Shown: piece by piece, positions 52,982 through 64,000 of the stretch
Layout of the letters: every line of letters begins with the position of its first letter
Position numbering within the stretch: position 1 is the stretch's first letter
Source: Saturnia japonica
Taxonomy: Eukaryota; Arthropoda; Insecta; Lepidoptera; Saturniidae
Direction: 5' to 3'
Assembly: GCA_033032175.1 (NCBI GenBank)
Contig: CM065322.1
Coordinates: 13,826,001-13,890,000, forward strand
Length of the DNA stretch: 64,000 nt
Program-made: the position numbers and the translations under genes
The notes under the pieces: model-generated
Database searches by the model: none
Told to the model about the DNA's origin: nothing
The model's input: only the letters and a program-made list of their open reading frames with translations

Positions 52982-53668
52982 GGATTTAGAACTATCAGAT
53001 GAAGAAATTTTTAAAAGTATTTCATGTCCGAAGCCCGCAGTATTGGATTCTGTTCTTCGTTTGAATCATCGCACTACTGAGAATCCTGGTTGGTGTTCAA
53101 GTGAAGCGGTACGTCTTTGTTTCAAAGGGTTTTACTTACCTCCGTATGTGTGCGTTGCGGAATTCAAAATTAATGTGGAATCGTACATTTTCGCGGTATC
53201 ACAATGTTCTTACTGTTGGAAATTAGACCACAAAATAAAAAGTTGTGCATCAATGAACATAATATGCCCAAAATGTGGTGAGGATCACCCAAATTGCGAG
53301 ACAGAAGAATATAAATGTGTAAATTGTCAGGAAAATCACATGGCACTGTCTAGAATATGCCCTTTATGTATATAAAAGAAAAAAGATTACGTGAAATAAT
53401 GCCCGAATTTAATTGCACGTATAGAAAAGCACTTACAATTTATGTACCGCCAAGTTCACTTTTTGATGAAGACCATATTAATGTTGAACTGAATTTAGAC
53501 GAGAAACAAAGAAAATCTGTGTTACAAACAAATTTGAAGTCTCATATCTCAGAATCTGCTTCATATGTAGCAATAACAAAATCTGTACGATCTAATAGCA
53601 CTTTTAACAAAAAACAAAATAAAATAAACTTTCTTCCAAAAACAATTCTTCAGTGGAAAATCTAGCGT
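52982..53668 (+). pseudogene. I-type LINE ORF1, C-terminal part with zinc knuckles
   Basis: Directly after the insertion the frame reads DLELSDEEIFKSISCPKPAV, then LKGFYLPPYV-like sequence and the knuckles CSYCWKLDHKIKSC, CPKCGEDHPNC and CVNCQENHMALSRIC, as in I-factor ORF1. The TAA at 53373 and a frame change lead into KEKRLREIMPEFNCTYRKAL, a usual sequence after the knuckles. It joins the N-terminal part at 47641. Confidence 0.8.
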
Positions 53669-53860
53669 GGACAGACGCTTATATGAATCAGGATCAATTT
53701 AATGTAAGCGGTATCCCGGATTCAGTGCCAAAAAAAGAGGGAGGTGCATTTTCAGGATCTTTTAAAAAGGTAAAGAGAAATCGTATTTTTAAAAGGAGAC
53801 AGTATACAAGTTAAAGTAAATAATATAATTAAATGTTGCATAGAATGGTTAATCTTAGTC

Positions 53861-56541
53861 GTGGTAGATAATATTTCAGACTGGCCTATTATAAAATTTA
53901 TTTTAGATTATTTTAATGCCATCAGTGATAATTTTTTTATACTTAATATTATTCAATGGAATGCTCAAAGTGTTAAGCCCAAATTAGTAGAATTAGAAAC
54001 ATTCTTGTTTCAAGAGAAAATCCACATTGCTGCCATAAGTGAACCCTGGCTCAATTCTGAGTTATTTTAGGATTAGTGGCTATAATATTTACCGCAAGGA
54101 TAGGTTTGATTCGTATGGAAGAGTCGCCATTTTATCGCATAAGTCAATCAAATCACATATCCTTAACATAACGCATATTAACCAGAACATAGAATTAATA
54201 TGCATTAAAATAGATAATTGCGATAAAATTCAGTATATTGTCTCGCTATATTGTCCTCCAAACATAAGTACTTCACAAAACGAGTGGGATAGCATATTTA
54301 CAACATTAAATAGCAAAGCGTTGGTACTAGGCGAGTTTAATAGTCATAGCAGCAATCATTGTATCATAAAAATAACAACTTGGTTGAATTCCAAGCCAAA
54401 GAGAATTGTAAAGAGGTGTTATAAAAATGCAGACCAATTAGGTTATAAAGATTTGCTAGATGGGTTATACCGGAAAACAACGCTACCAGAATATTTACAG
54501 AAATGTTACGATATCTTTATACAAAACATTAATTTTGCAGCAGATATTTATATACCCTTTAAAAAAATTAATCTTAGGTCCGAAAGTAATTTCTCCCCTA
54601 AATTTTATTGATCCCCGAAACTCTCAAAAGCAGTAGCAGAACGGAGACTGGCCCTTGAATAATTTAGACGTAACCCTATTCCAGTTAATTACATTATTTT
54701 ACAAGATAAAGTATGTATAGCACAAAAATTGCTTCGTGAAGCTAAATATAAAAGCTGCAAGAATTTTTGTTCCTCCATAGATAATTCTTGTTATTTATCT
54801 GATATGTGGAATAAAATGAGGTGGCTTAAAGGGTACAAGGTACCGAGATATAACATTAATCAACATATGGTCAACCAACTGCTCCATAGTTTAACCCCTG
54901 ATTATGTTTTGGCCTGATGAACCGTTATTCTTACCATGCAACGCACAGTTGGAAGTGTCAGTTTCTTTACAAGAGCTCGAAAATTCTATACCATCCAAAA
55001 ATACATCTCCAGGTTACGACAATATATCATATTCAATGATCAAGCATTTACCGATTAAAGGAAAAGCAATATTGCTTTGGATTTATAATAAACATTTTCA
55101 AACCGGCTTTGTACCGAAACAATGGCGTGACATAATTATCGTGCCAATTCCAAAACCAGGACGATATCCTAATACTCTTTCAGCAATGAGGCCCATTTCG
55201 ACGATGACCTGTATTTGTAAAGTTTTCCATGCCATCCTAGTAGGAAGGTTAGAATGGTTTATGGAAAAAAATGACATTTTGTCATATAAAACGACCGGTT
55301 TTAGAAAATGTCGATCGACAACTGATAACATAACGAGTCTGGTATCCAAAATCCAAATCGGTTTTTGCTGAAACTGGTAACTATAGGTTATTTCATAGAT
55401 ATTGACAATGCGTACAATAATTTCGATTTCATTCAACTTTTAAACACTATGGATAATATGGGATTGTGTATAAAGAATTGTAGATAAGTCTGGAATTTTT
55501 TGAAAGAGCGTAATCTTACAATTAAAGTGAATGGTACTTATGTACGTCGAATTACTAGTCGAGGCCTAGCACAAGGAGATCCTTTGTCTCCGTTATTATT
55601 TAATATTGCGACTGTACATATATGTAAATCGTCCAACAACAACGTAATCATATCACAATATGCAGATGATTTTGTCTTATATTCTTCCGGTATAAACTTA
55701 TCAACAATTTCTGCAGATCTTCAATTGGCTCTCGATCAGTTGTCAGAAATGTTAAGTAATATAGGACTGAACGTCTCAACTTCAAAAAGTAAAATTTGTA
55801 TATTTAATAGAAGTGTGAATAGAGAAAGTATACATCTTAAAATTAACAATATTGCACTGACAGTAGTAGAAAACATTAGATATTTAGGACTATGGTTGGA
55901 TCGATCACTACGCTGGTCTAAGCATATAGATATGTTAATTGAAAAAACTTCAAAATTTCTTAACATTTTTAAAGTTTTGTCTGGTCCAGGATGGAGTTTG
56001 TATCCTACTCATTTGAAACGTCTTTATTTTGCTGTTATCCGAAGTCGAATAGATTATGTCAGCTTTTTTTACGGGAACAGTTGTCAAACTCATCTACAAA
56101 AATAGACGAGGATTCAAAATCAATGCATGCGGCTAATAGGAGGATTCGTAAGAAAAACACCAATATATGTGATGGAATCAGAATTACTTATAGAACCAAT
56201 AAACATTCGTAGATACTATCTTGCAGGCAAATATATGTTTAAATTAAAATCTTTACAAAATAATAGTTACATAATTAACCTACTAGAAGAGTTATATAAG
56301 TTGTGTCAAAATTATTACTGGAGACGAAAACCCAAGCCGCTTTTAACTTCATTATATAAATATTTTATAACAACACCCGTACATTGTAGCCAACAGTTAG
56401 AAATATTTTCATTGGACACGTGGGTAAACAATGTGGATTTATCTCATATAATTACAGTTCATATAGGTGTTGATAAGGCAAAAAATAGCTATAACATTGC
56501 CATATTAAAGAAGTTATGTGAGGAATTTATACTTCGCAGTT
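53861..56541 (+). pseudogene. I-type LINE ORF2: endonuclease and reverse transcriptase, broken
   Basis: The endonuclease starts ILNIIQWNAQSVKPKLVELE and reaches IAAISEPWL, IVSLYCPP and LVLGEFNSHSSNH (54330-54360), where it jumps to TTWLNSKPKRIVKR, so its C-terminal half is missing. Reverse transcriptase pieces are SPGYDNISYSMIKHLPIKGK, WRDIIIVPIPKPG, RGLAQGDPLSPLLFN and YADDFVLYSSG (55659-55691, catalytic YADD present), followed by the thumb (NIRYLGLWLDRSLRWSKHID). Stops or frameshifts occur near 54070, 54612, 54917, 55371, 55490 and 56104. The last codons before Harbinger 3 are in frame with the RNase H after it. Confidence 0.85.
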
Positions 56542-56900
56542 TTACCGCCGGTTCCTATATCCAAAGAACGATTCGTTTTGCTTACGAACGGTAGTATTTC
56601 CTACCAAGCGTAAGACAAAAGCGTTCCTATAAAAAACGTTCCGTAAGCAAAGTTACCAATGGTCGGCTACGTACGGAAGGGAGGGATACGATTAACGGTT
56701 GGTAGCGCAAATTTATGGGAATGGCAGTTTGTAGTGTTCCTATAAACATTTTGACACATCACAGAGTTGTTACTACTTACTAGACGTTCGTGATTTGGTT
56801 ACGGACCGATATCGGCCGGTTGACTGATTACCTACTGATTTTTCTTGAGTATTTTACCGTGTTTTCGTTAAAAACATCATAAAACCCAAGTTTTGTTATA

Positions 56901-58195
56901 ATGGCTGTTATACTGGTACGTAAATAATTTCCTTTAAAATAATTTATAGAAATTATGATATTTATTAAATAGGTATTTTTATAGAAAAAAGCAGTATGTA
57001 TGTGTGTACCTACCTATTTCATTAAATTATTAATAATTTTTAGAAAAATAAAAAGTGCATGAACAAGGACGAGGTAGCTTTACTTGTGGACCTAATTCAA
57101 AGCAATCCAATTTTGACCAGCAAGGAGACGAATGCCACCACAAACAAAACAAAAGAAGAAACATGGAATTCTTTGACGTGTGTATTTAACGCTAAGAGTG
57201 GCGCTGTTCCTCGGTCCAAGGAACAGTTAAAATTAAAATGGGACAATTTAAAAAAGTCGGCTAGAAAAAAAGCGCAACAAATAAGAATGAATAACCTAAA
57301 GGTAATTTTGCATTACATACAACATCGTAATAAGTATTTCAAATAAAAACATTTTGTATTAAGAATTAGGTGCTTATTTAACTACGTTTATGTTTTAGAC
57401 TGGTGGTGGTAAGCCAGATTTCATTCCTCCAGATGAGATACTGGAAAAGGTTTCTGGAGTTCTCGGGTCTACCTGTACTGGTTTTACAGTACCTTTTGGT
57501 GATGATGGTGTTGGTTGTAGTCCTGTGCTTGATGTGGACGTAGATGTAATTGACAATAAAATTGAAGAATTTCCTAATACATCTTTAATAGGTATTGTAT
57601 TTTGCTTATTAACCTATATTATTTTTTTGTTGTATTTTTTTAATGTATTTATTTCAAATATACCTTCTATTTCATAGAAAAAACAAAGCTCAAACAAAAT
57701 GAGGTATGTGAAGACTCTCAAAGAAGTGCTGGGCCTTCTAACTATTTTTCAGGATTTCAAATGTCAAAACAACAAACACCAAAAAGAGGTAACATACATA
57801 TACCTAATCATTATTGCTTAAGATTCTTTATAACTTCCAGTTCAAAGTATTTACATTATTCAACATATTAACACATAACGAACTACAATGTTATTCCTAT
57901 TTTGTTATACAATTGAATATCCAACCTAATACCCTTACCTAACAGCAAAAAAATAAATTTGTACACAGATGTGTAGCTGGGTCTCATTGTTTTGTGTAAA
58001 TATAGGGTTTTGTTTTATAATATTTCAGGTAAAAGGAATGCAGACTTCGAATCTCGAGTAGCTCGTAACTTAGCTATAACAAATTATTATAATACCAAGA
58101 AAGAAAAATTGGATTTAGAAATTAAAATTTTAAAATTAGAATTAGAAGAAAAAGAAAAAAATATTTTTAGTAAATTTTCTATTAACAAGGCTTAG
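56901..58195 (+). CDS. Harbinger 3 Myb/SANT-like protein, five exons
   Basis: Exons: 56901-56915 (MAVIL), 57044-57301, 57399-57591, 57678-57788, 58029-58195, total 744 bases, 247 residues, all GT/AG and in phase. Exon 2 gives the Myb_DNA-bind_5-like region (KDEVALLVDLIQSNPIL, KEETWNSLTCVFNAKSG, RSKEQLKLKWDNLKKSARKK). Later exons are acidic and low in complexity; the final exon has a coiled coil (KLDLEIKILKLELEEKEKNI). The role is presumably binding of the GTTCCTATA-rich ends together with the transposase. No disabling change is visible. The very short first exon is the least certain part. Confidence 0.82.
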
Positions 58196-59022
58196 AGATA
58201 GCACAACAGTAAGAAATATCATACAAATATCTTGTAACTGTAATAAACTCGTTATCTATACTAATATTATAAAGCGGAAAAGTTTTTTGTATGTATAAAA
58301 ACGGTAATCTCTGGAACTCCCAGTCGGATTTGAAAAATAATTTTTTTATATGATAGCCAGACCAAGCTATAAGATTAGGCTACAACCCTCAGATATTTGG
58401 CGTAATCGTTAATGATACGGAAATACAATGTTCTATAATAATATTGGTCATTAGTATATCTAAAAAAAAGTCAGCGATAGGATATGCCTATCTCTTATAC
58501 ATAAGCCAAAATAGGTATTTTGTGAAAAAGAATTGTTGAAAAATAAAAAGTAATTTATAGGCATTATTTTTAGTCATGACATATTAATCCTTACAAACAA
58601 AAGTTACTTCATCATAAATATAAAGTTAAACTTTGTCCTTTATAGCATGCTATTTGGACAAATAGTTTAGGAGATAATGGAAAATTAAAATAATTTGTCC
58701 TTGCGGGAAGTGATGTTCTGTGATTATGAAGAGCTGCACAGGTGTGTTGGTGTCTTGTCTTATAAAATTATAATAAAACAGCTAGTATATTACAAAATCC
58801 TTATTATTAGAAAGTTAGTCATAGTAATCTAAATATGTTTATTTTAGTAAGTAGTACTGTATTGTGAATTTTTAGGTTTAAAAATTGTAGTAGTATTAGT
58901 CTAATTACTATAGTTACTACAGTGCCATAATAAAATACATTATTAATTTAATAAAGTTTATTCCAATATACATATTTTAATATAATGATTTTTATTCTGC
59001 TCTGCAGATTCTTATTATTCAT
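58196..59022 (+). other. Convergent intergenic region of Harbinger 3
   Basis: AT-rich DNA between the 3' ends of the two genes, with several AATAAA signals on both strands (58923 and others). Short degenerate repeats may be present; no gene seen. Confidence 0.5.
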
Positions 59023-60503
59023 CTAAGCATTAAAAAAATTTGAAATCAATGTTGCTCTCTCAGTATAATTATTATCTTCAGCATGAGTTTCAACAGGAAC
59101 TACCTCTTCAGTAGGAATTTCCACCTCTGGAGGTATGTCATCTAAATTGTTTTGCTACAAATATTATGCAACACAGCAGTTGCTATGATTACTGCATTGG
59201 CTCTTAATAGGCTCAAACGCAAAGTCAGTGATACCACTGGAAATCTCCTCTTCCACACACCAAAACATCTAAAACAAAATAAATTAATTGAAGATCAGTT
59301 TATAAATTTTGAAATACATAATTATTTCTTATGCTATTATTAAAACTTTGGGATAAACATGCCTTTCAATGCAGTTCCTTGTTTGAATATGGGCTTCATT
59401 ATAAAGTTGTTCACTCCTAGTTTGAGGGTTTAATATGGGGGTTAACAAGTAAGGTTTTAAGGGATAAGCGCTGTCTCCAAGTAACCATCTGTTGCCATAT
59501 AAACCACTTTCACACTGAGCTGAAAAAAGTATAATAATTATTTGGTAATTGGATTCCAATATTTACAGAAATAATCTTTATATTATGTAAATTTAAGAAA
59601 TTATCTATAACATTACCTCTTAGTACTGAGTTATTAAATACAGTAGCATCATGAGCTGAACCCGGCCAACGGGCTACTACGTTCATGAAAAATAACTGAG
59701 CATTGCATACTGCTTGCACATTTAAAGAAAAATAACCTTTACGATTTCTAAACTCCTCTCCCGTGTGTGAACCTATGAAAAATGAATAAGTTTAATTATA
59801 TTACTTGATTAATTATGAAGGTATATACCTATCTATTTTAAAAGTGATGTTAAGATAATATTAACTTACATGGTGATTGAATTCTAATGTGTGTACCATC
59901 AACTGGACCGAGAACTCTAGGAAATCCAGCAATTCCATAAAAATCTTGTTCTGTGTTGCTATGTATATAAATATACTTGCTGTGTAATTGTGCTATAGCA
60001 TAACTGACATCTCTTACTATGCGGCAAGCCGAAGCTTTTGAGACCCCAACAAAGTCAGCCACTGACAATAACATTGTGCCCAACGCATAAAATCTTAATG
60101 TCAATAGTAGCTGGTGCAGTGGAGGAATAGCATGATTCCTGAAAAAAAAATGTTTACTTACATACTTAGGTAGTTTAAAGTTATCCTGATTATAAACAGA
60201 TGCATTTATGTAACTTGTTTATGTTTAAAATGAATACTTTGAAGAAAGAGAAAATGATGTACAAACCGGGATCCCTTCACTCTTAAATAAGGATATATTT
60301 CCTTCAGGATATGTTGGACAGATGACTTATCCAGACGAAATCTGACTTGAAATTCATAATAATTTAGGGTATTGAAATGATCAGTCCTTGTTTTGTAATT
60401 TCGTCGAATAACACCACGTTCTTCATCACAGCTCGAGTCGCTCCAGTCCGATAACATTTGTAAATCACTCAACTCACTATCTGAAGTATTTAAACTAGAC
60501 ATT
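59023..60503 (-). CDS. Harbinger 3 transposase (HARBI1-like), five exons
   Basis: Minus-strand exons: 60503-60267 (start MSSLNTSDSELSDLQMLSDW), 60138-59870, 59772-59617, 59519-59363, 59268 downward. Motifs: FQVRFRLDKSSVQHILKEIY, GPVDGTHIRIQSP (first Asp), GDSAYPLKPYLLTP (second Asp), RNCIER joined to FGVWKRRFP (Glu in IER) and VIIATAVLHNI. The join of exons 4 and 5 needs a GC donor (AAG|GCATGT at 59361-59362). After LHNICSK a one-base shift separates the ordinary C-terminal tail (DIPPEVEIPTEEVVPVETHA, to the stop at 59023) from the main frame, which stops at 59142; the protein may be shortened by about 40 residues. Catalytic residues are all present. Confidence 0.75.
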
Positions 60504-60510
60504 GCAAAAT

Positions 60511-60998
60511 AATAAAATAAATTTATGTTCACAAAATCTGTTTATAGTTTTTTATAAAGAAATTCCAGGACTCGGCTCAGGTATTTGCGTTGCGTTTGCG
60601 ACGTTTGCGTTCAACATTGTTCACAACAAACAGTTGCGTTTTGTTAAAATTAGCACGTACGTCTAAAACTTTTTTTTTTATTGAAATAAATTATATTTTC
60701 GACAAAAAGAAAGAATATATAATTAAAGTAAGTAAATTTGTTAAATACAATTATCAATACTTTATTGAATATAAAAATATACTACAGTTTTTATTTGAAT
60801 TCAAAATAAACTTGTCTGTAATAACGAAACGCAGCGAACGCCGAAGAGGGCTTCGGTAGGCGGATAACGGATAACCGTCCGTCGTTCGTAGCAGACGTAA
60901 AAAGTTATAGGAACGTCTGTAACGGCTCGTTGCGATAAATGCAAAAACGAATGGTAGCGCATGTACAACGACGACTCGTTGATTATAGGAACCGGGCA
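60511..60998 (+). other. Right non-coding end of Harbinger 3
   Basis: Promoter side of the transposase. It contains two TATAGGAAC copies, clustered CGTTGCG and CGTTTGCG words (60585-60640) and the terminal repeat. No gene. Confidence 0.6.
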
Positions 60999-61001
60999 TT
61001 A

Positions 61002-61485
61002 GAGAATAATACAACATTTTTACTGATGGCTCAAAAGAAAAAGAAAACGTTGGAGTGGCTTGGTTTGATCCTCAATTAGACATTAATGTTAAATTTAGTA
61101 TCGAAGCTTCAATATCTGTTATGCACGCAGAATTACTTGCAATTCCTGAGGCACTAGCATATATTGATTCCTTAAAACATGGGTGTTATGTTGTTTTGAC
61201 AGATTCGAAGAGTGCACTCCAACACTTGGCTCGGTTTTCCTCGCGAGTTCGAGGAACACCGATAGCATACAAGATTTTACGACTGTTACAAAATTTAAAT
61301 TCTATAAATATTACTACTTTACAGTGGATACCATCCCATATAGGTTTAATAGAAAACGAAAAAGTGGATCGATTGGCAAAAGATGCTCTTATTAACGGCA
61401 TACCTTATCAATGTACACCATACTATATTGATCTTCTATATCTCATAAGAAAACAATGTCGTGAAATGTGGAAAGGAATATTTTG
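61002..61485 (+). pseudogene. I-type LINE RNase H domain
   Basis: The frame reads IFTDGSKEKENVGVAWFD, SVMHAELLAIPEALAYIDSL, VVLTDSKSALQHLA and LQWIPSHIGLIENEKVDRLA, so the catalytic D, E, D and the C-terminal D of RNase H1 are present. An in-frame TAA close to the start (about 61008) lies just after the Harbinger junction. The domain is in frame with the codons before 56541. It ends MWKGIF with a TGA at 61484-61486. A LINE RNase H removes the RNA strand after first-strand synthesis. Confidence 0.85.
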
Positions 61486-61629
61486 ATGAGTGATCAACGA
61501 GTGAAAAAGCTTCAATTACTGAAGTTGTGTTCACAACAATAACTACGCCACCAGTCGCGCGCAGACTTATCTTGCGCGCACTCATAGCTTGACAGTTGTA
61601 AAAGTTACGCTGTTATGGGTACAACTACA

Positions 61630-62632
61630 GTAGAATTCATATATAACGACTTCGCTTATAACGACTAAGCGATTTTAGCGACGATAATGATTACTCAAGT
61701 TAAGTTTCATGGTTATGTACCGAGAAAATATAACCGTTTACTACGACTCCGGTTTAAGCGACCAACTGCTTATAGCAGATGCTATATATTTATATTTATG
61801 GTGATATATTTATGATAATACGTCCGGTTAAAACGACGCGCAATGTTTTGTTTACACAACTATTTACAAATCTACGCACCAATACCTCGGCGCCCCAACT
61901 TCACTCCGCCCCGCGCGCTTCACCTCTCCTTATTGGCGCGCGTAAATCACCGTTAGTGTTTGTCACCTGTTATGACAAGTGCTTAAAGCTCGACAAAATC
62001 AGTTCTGTGAAGCGTGAGTGTTTTACAATTGAAGAAAAAAGTGCAATATTACACCAGTTACAAGCAGGTGAATGAAATGCAACCCTCGCAAAGGAGTTTG
62101 GCGTAACTCATTCTACAATATCAACAATAAAGAAAAATAAAGATAAGATCGAGTCCCTGTTTAATGCCAATAATTTGAAATGCAAATGTGTAGAGACTTC
62201 TACTCATGAGCAGGTGGATAAGGAATTGTTACAGTGGTTCAAGCTCAGCGCAACTGAGGAATACCCGTTAATGGACCTCTGCAGCAAAATTTCACATGTT
62301 CCATGAGATAGATAAACCGTTATAAAGTAAAACACAACATCGTCAGTGGTAGGATTGCTGGCGAGTCTTTGTTAGTTAAACAGAGTGATGTAATCGATTG
62401 GTTATAAAAAGTTTGGCCTACTCTACGTGCGCAATTTAAAGATGATGAAATTTTTATGCAGATTAGAAAAATGTACGACATTTATCTGTGGATTATGAGA
62501 GCAATCGATGAGCCTGGATGGCTGCTGACATTTTTACCAAATGGGTACACGTATGGGATTGTGAACTTACGAAAAAGAGCAAGAAAATCTTGCTGTTAGT
62601 TGACAACTGTCCTGCAGATCCAGTACAAGACT
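61630..62632 (+). pseudogene. Second Tigger-like transposon remnant
   Basis: CAGTAGAATTCATATATAAC at about 61630 starts an inverted-repeat-like end typical of Tigger elements, with repeated ATAACGACTTCGCTTATAACGAC-type words broken here into shorter units. The coding remnant reads KRECFTIEEKSAILHQLQAG, a TGA, then NATLAKEFGVTHSTISTIKK and NKDKIESLF (a psq/CENPB helix-turn-helix), EQVDKELLQWFK, and near 62578 KKSKKILLLVDNCPADP with the second Asp of the DDE domain. Many stops separate the pieces. It ends abruptly near 62632 against different sequence. Confidence 0.7.
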
Positions 62633-63390
62633 TTTATTACAGACAAGTCTGACTATATGAGTTTTATATTCATAACTTGAAGGATTATACTACCAACATT
62701 TACTCATACCATGAAGGTCTAGCACATAAAGAGCCAAATGAAGTATTTGCTTTTCTATGGTTGTATATCATAAACCATGTACTAGAAACTCTCTACTTAT
62801 TTTGTGATCGGTGTGTTGACCAACACAAGATCAATACACTATTAATATTCCTGATGACCTTGACAGCTCATGGTAAGGTTTGATAAAATATATCTACAAT
62901 TACATCCCACAAAGAGGACACTTATTTTTACCATGTGACATAGATTTGGGGTATTTTAAATGGAAAATCTAAAACTATGATAGGATTTATGAACTATCAC
63001 AATATGAAGGTGTTATAAGAGCAAGCTTGAAAGGATAATATAAAATTATCAGTTTACAAAGTCAAGAAATATTGAATTTTAATAACTGATGGCATATATT
63101 TTACAAAAAAAAAACATGCTCGTCTACAAAATCTCTTGGCAAAGGTATATCCAAAAAGCAGAAAATTACATTTCAGGTTTCACCGTATTCAGAGTTTGCT
63201 TATGAATCTGCAAAACTATGTGAAAGTTTCGGAATTTATTGACGGCATTATTTCCCAAGATTTATTTTTGAGTAAAGGTAATCGTACTCCTGAGTTACCA
63301 ACTCAGAAAGCCTTTGCTGAAGATAAAATGCCTAAAAATGTATAGAAAATTCTGATGAGCAAAAATAATTGATACCTGGTGTCACAAATT
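62633..63390 (+). pseudogene. DUF7869-like protein remnant
   Basis: In several frames the plus strand gives LYEFYIHNLKDYTTNIYSYH, HKEPNEVFAFLWLYIINHV, LYLFCDRCVDQHKIN, LMTLTAHGK, RGHLFLPCDIDFGV, LYDRIYELSQYEGVIRAS and VKVSEFIDGIISQDL. These follow the order of an uncharacterised protein family that is repeated in many insect genomes and is probably transposon-encoded (I recall it as DUF7869; the identification is from memory of motifs such as SDNCGGQN and GHSFLPCDRDFG). Stops and frameshifts at about 62883, 62960 and 63090 mark it as dead. Confidence 0.5.
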
Positions 63391-64000
63391 TAAGAAAAAG
63401 GAAGATGGGGCTTTTAAAACAACGAATGCGGGACATGCATTTAACTCTGCATCCTTGATAAACAGATAACAATAGGTGCGATCGTTTGAATAATGTTGCC
63501 AGGGCAGTGAAAATAAGTTTTACTGTTTTTTTTACCATTCCAACAGTGTATTAGTGAATCTATCATCCTTCATCAAACTATTGCTTTTGTACTTGAAATG
63601 AAGGAGCCCAAGTACCTTTACATATTAATTTTCAACTAAACGTATACCTGCCATCTTGATTTTTTCATTATCAATTAGTATTTCTTGGACCTGTTTATGT
63701 GCTTTGTTTAATCTTACCATACCTATCCCTAACGGTTCCGGTGTCGTAAGAGTTTGTAATTTTTGGCGGCCATTTCGGATTTTACATTTTTGCTGTAGTT
63801 ACTACCTTGCCTAGGGTTCTCTGTTATTTTTACTTTAAAACCATATCGCTATCTCTTTTAGTGTTTGCAGATCCTAATAAAACAAATAAACTAATAATAC
63901 GTAGTCAAACTTGGGGAAACCGTCGTAGCGTTTTAAAAAAAAACAAAATTTATTAAATCGCGAATTGAATTTTAATTCGACTGACTTCTTAGGCGACTAA
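63391..64000. other. Unassigned AT-rich sequence
   Basis: I see no gene, terminal repeat or structural RNA here on either strand. Confidence 0.5.

Larger units (their letters stand above)
56545..60998 (+). mobile_element. PIF/Harbinger element 3, nearly complete
   Basis: The 4454-bp element is bordered by TTA duplicates (56542-56544 and 60999-61001). The ends share CCGGTTCCTATA in inverted orientation (left 56548, right mirrored near 60984-60995). GTTCCTATA occurs three times in the first 200 bases (56551, 56623, 56736) and twice inverted in the last 100 (60906, 60984). A Myb-like gene is on the plus strand and a transposase on the minus strand, converging at 58195/59023. Removing it and one TTA rejoins the host LINE in frame. 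Confidence 0.92.
47150..61490 (+). mobile_element. I-type LINE, interrupted twice by DNA transposons
   Basis: Pieces of one plus-strand LINE occur at about 47150-47643, 52980-56544 and 60999-61490. ORF1 is split at 47643/52980 by the XPG-nuclease element, and the pol is split at 56544/60999 by Harbinger 3. At both joins the reading frame continues when the insert and one target duplicate are removed. The RNase H after reverse transcriptase points to the I clade. The body has many frameshifts and the endonuclease has lost its C-terminal half. Confidence 0.8.

Noticed and set aside
53043..53375. Zinc-finger protein as a host gene.
   Set aside because: The three knuckles and their position before a LINE endonuclease identify it as I-type LINE ORF1.

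Overview
This 64 kb window looks like a stretch of insect chromosome, most likely a moth or butterfly (Lepidoptera). That is inferred from the mixture of jockey, BEL/Pao, PIF/Harbinger, Tigger and I-type elements, the AT-rich background and the GU-AG introns; no host gene anchors the assignment. I find no credible host protein gene, rRNA, tRNA or CRISPR array. Almost everything is transposable element, much of it inserted into other transposable element, so the window reads as a stratigraphy of insertions.

Layout. 1-3911: the 3' end of one BEL/Pao retrotransposon (plus strand) inserted into the gag/protease region of a second (minus strand). 3912-6718: remnants of non-LTR retrotransposons. 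6719-34728: one old PIF/Harbinger element that split a CR1-like LINE (its halves are at 6337-6718 and 34729-35340). This Harbinger has itself received a BEL element (7598-15587, perfect 5-bp target duplication, 204-bp LTRs differing at 3 sites) carrying a captured piece of a gypsy element, two jockey LINEs in tandem (15652-20285 and 20297-26195), a tiny LTR element built of hairpins (27231-27630) and a Tigger/pogo transposon (29133-34429) which contains another LINE fragment.

35345-38224: gypsy fragments. 38225-44300: an internally deleted BEL element split by a second, apparently intact Harbinger (39147-43378, TSD TAA) with both a five-exon transposase and a six-exon Myb-like protein. 44711-47120: broken hAT and DDE_3 transposases. 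47150-61490: an I-type LINE interrupted twice, first by a TIR element (47644-52979) encoding zinc modules, a transposase-like region, an XPG/PIN-like nuclease and a TSO1-type CXC domain (best guess Academ-X-like), then by a third Harbinger (56545-60998, TSD TTA). 61630-63390: Tigger-like and DUF7869-like remnants. The last 600 bases hold nothing I recognise.

How the genes work together. Each Harbinger pairs a DDE transposase with a convergently transcribed Myb/SANT-like DNA-binding protein, as in the known family. Jockey copy 1 keeps an intact endonuclease/reverse-transcriptase ORF2 while its complete-length neighbour is dead. The Tigger transposase and both ORFs of the second Harbinger are the best candidates for recently functional proteins. 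The most unusual items are the XPG-nuclease element, the BEL/gypsy chimera, and the miniature LTR element whose two repeats differ only in one hairpin stem that stays paired.
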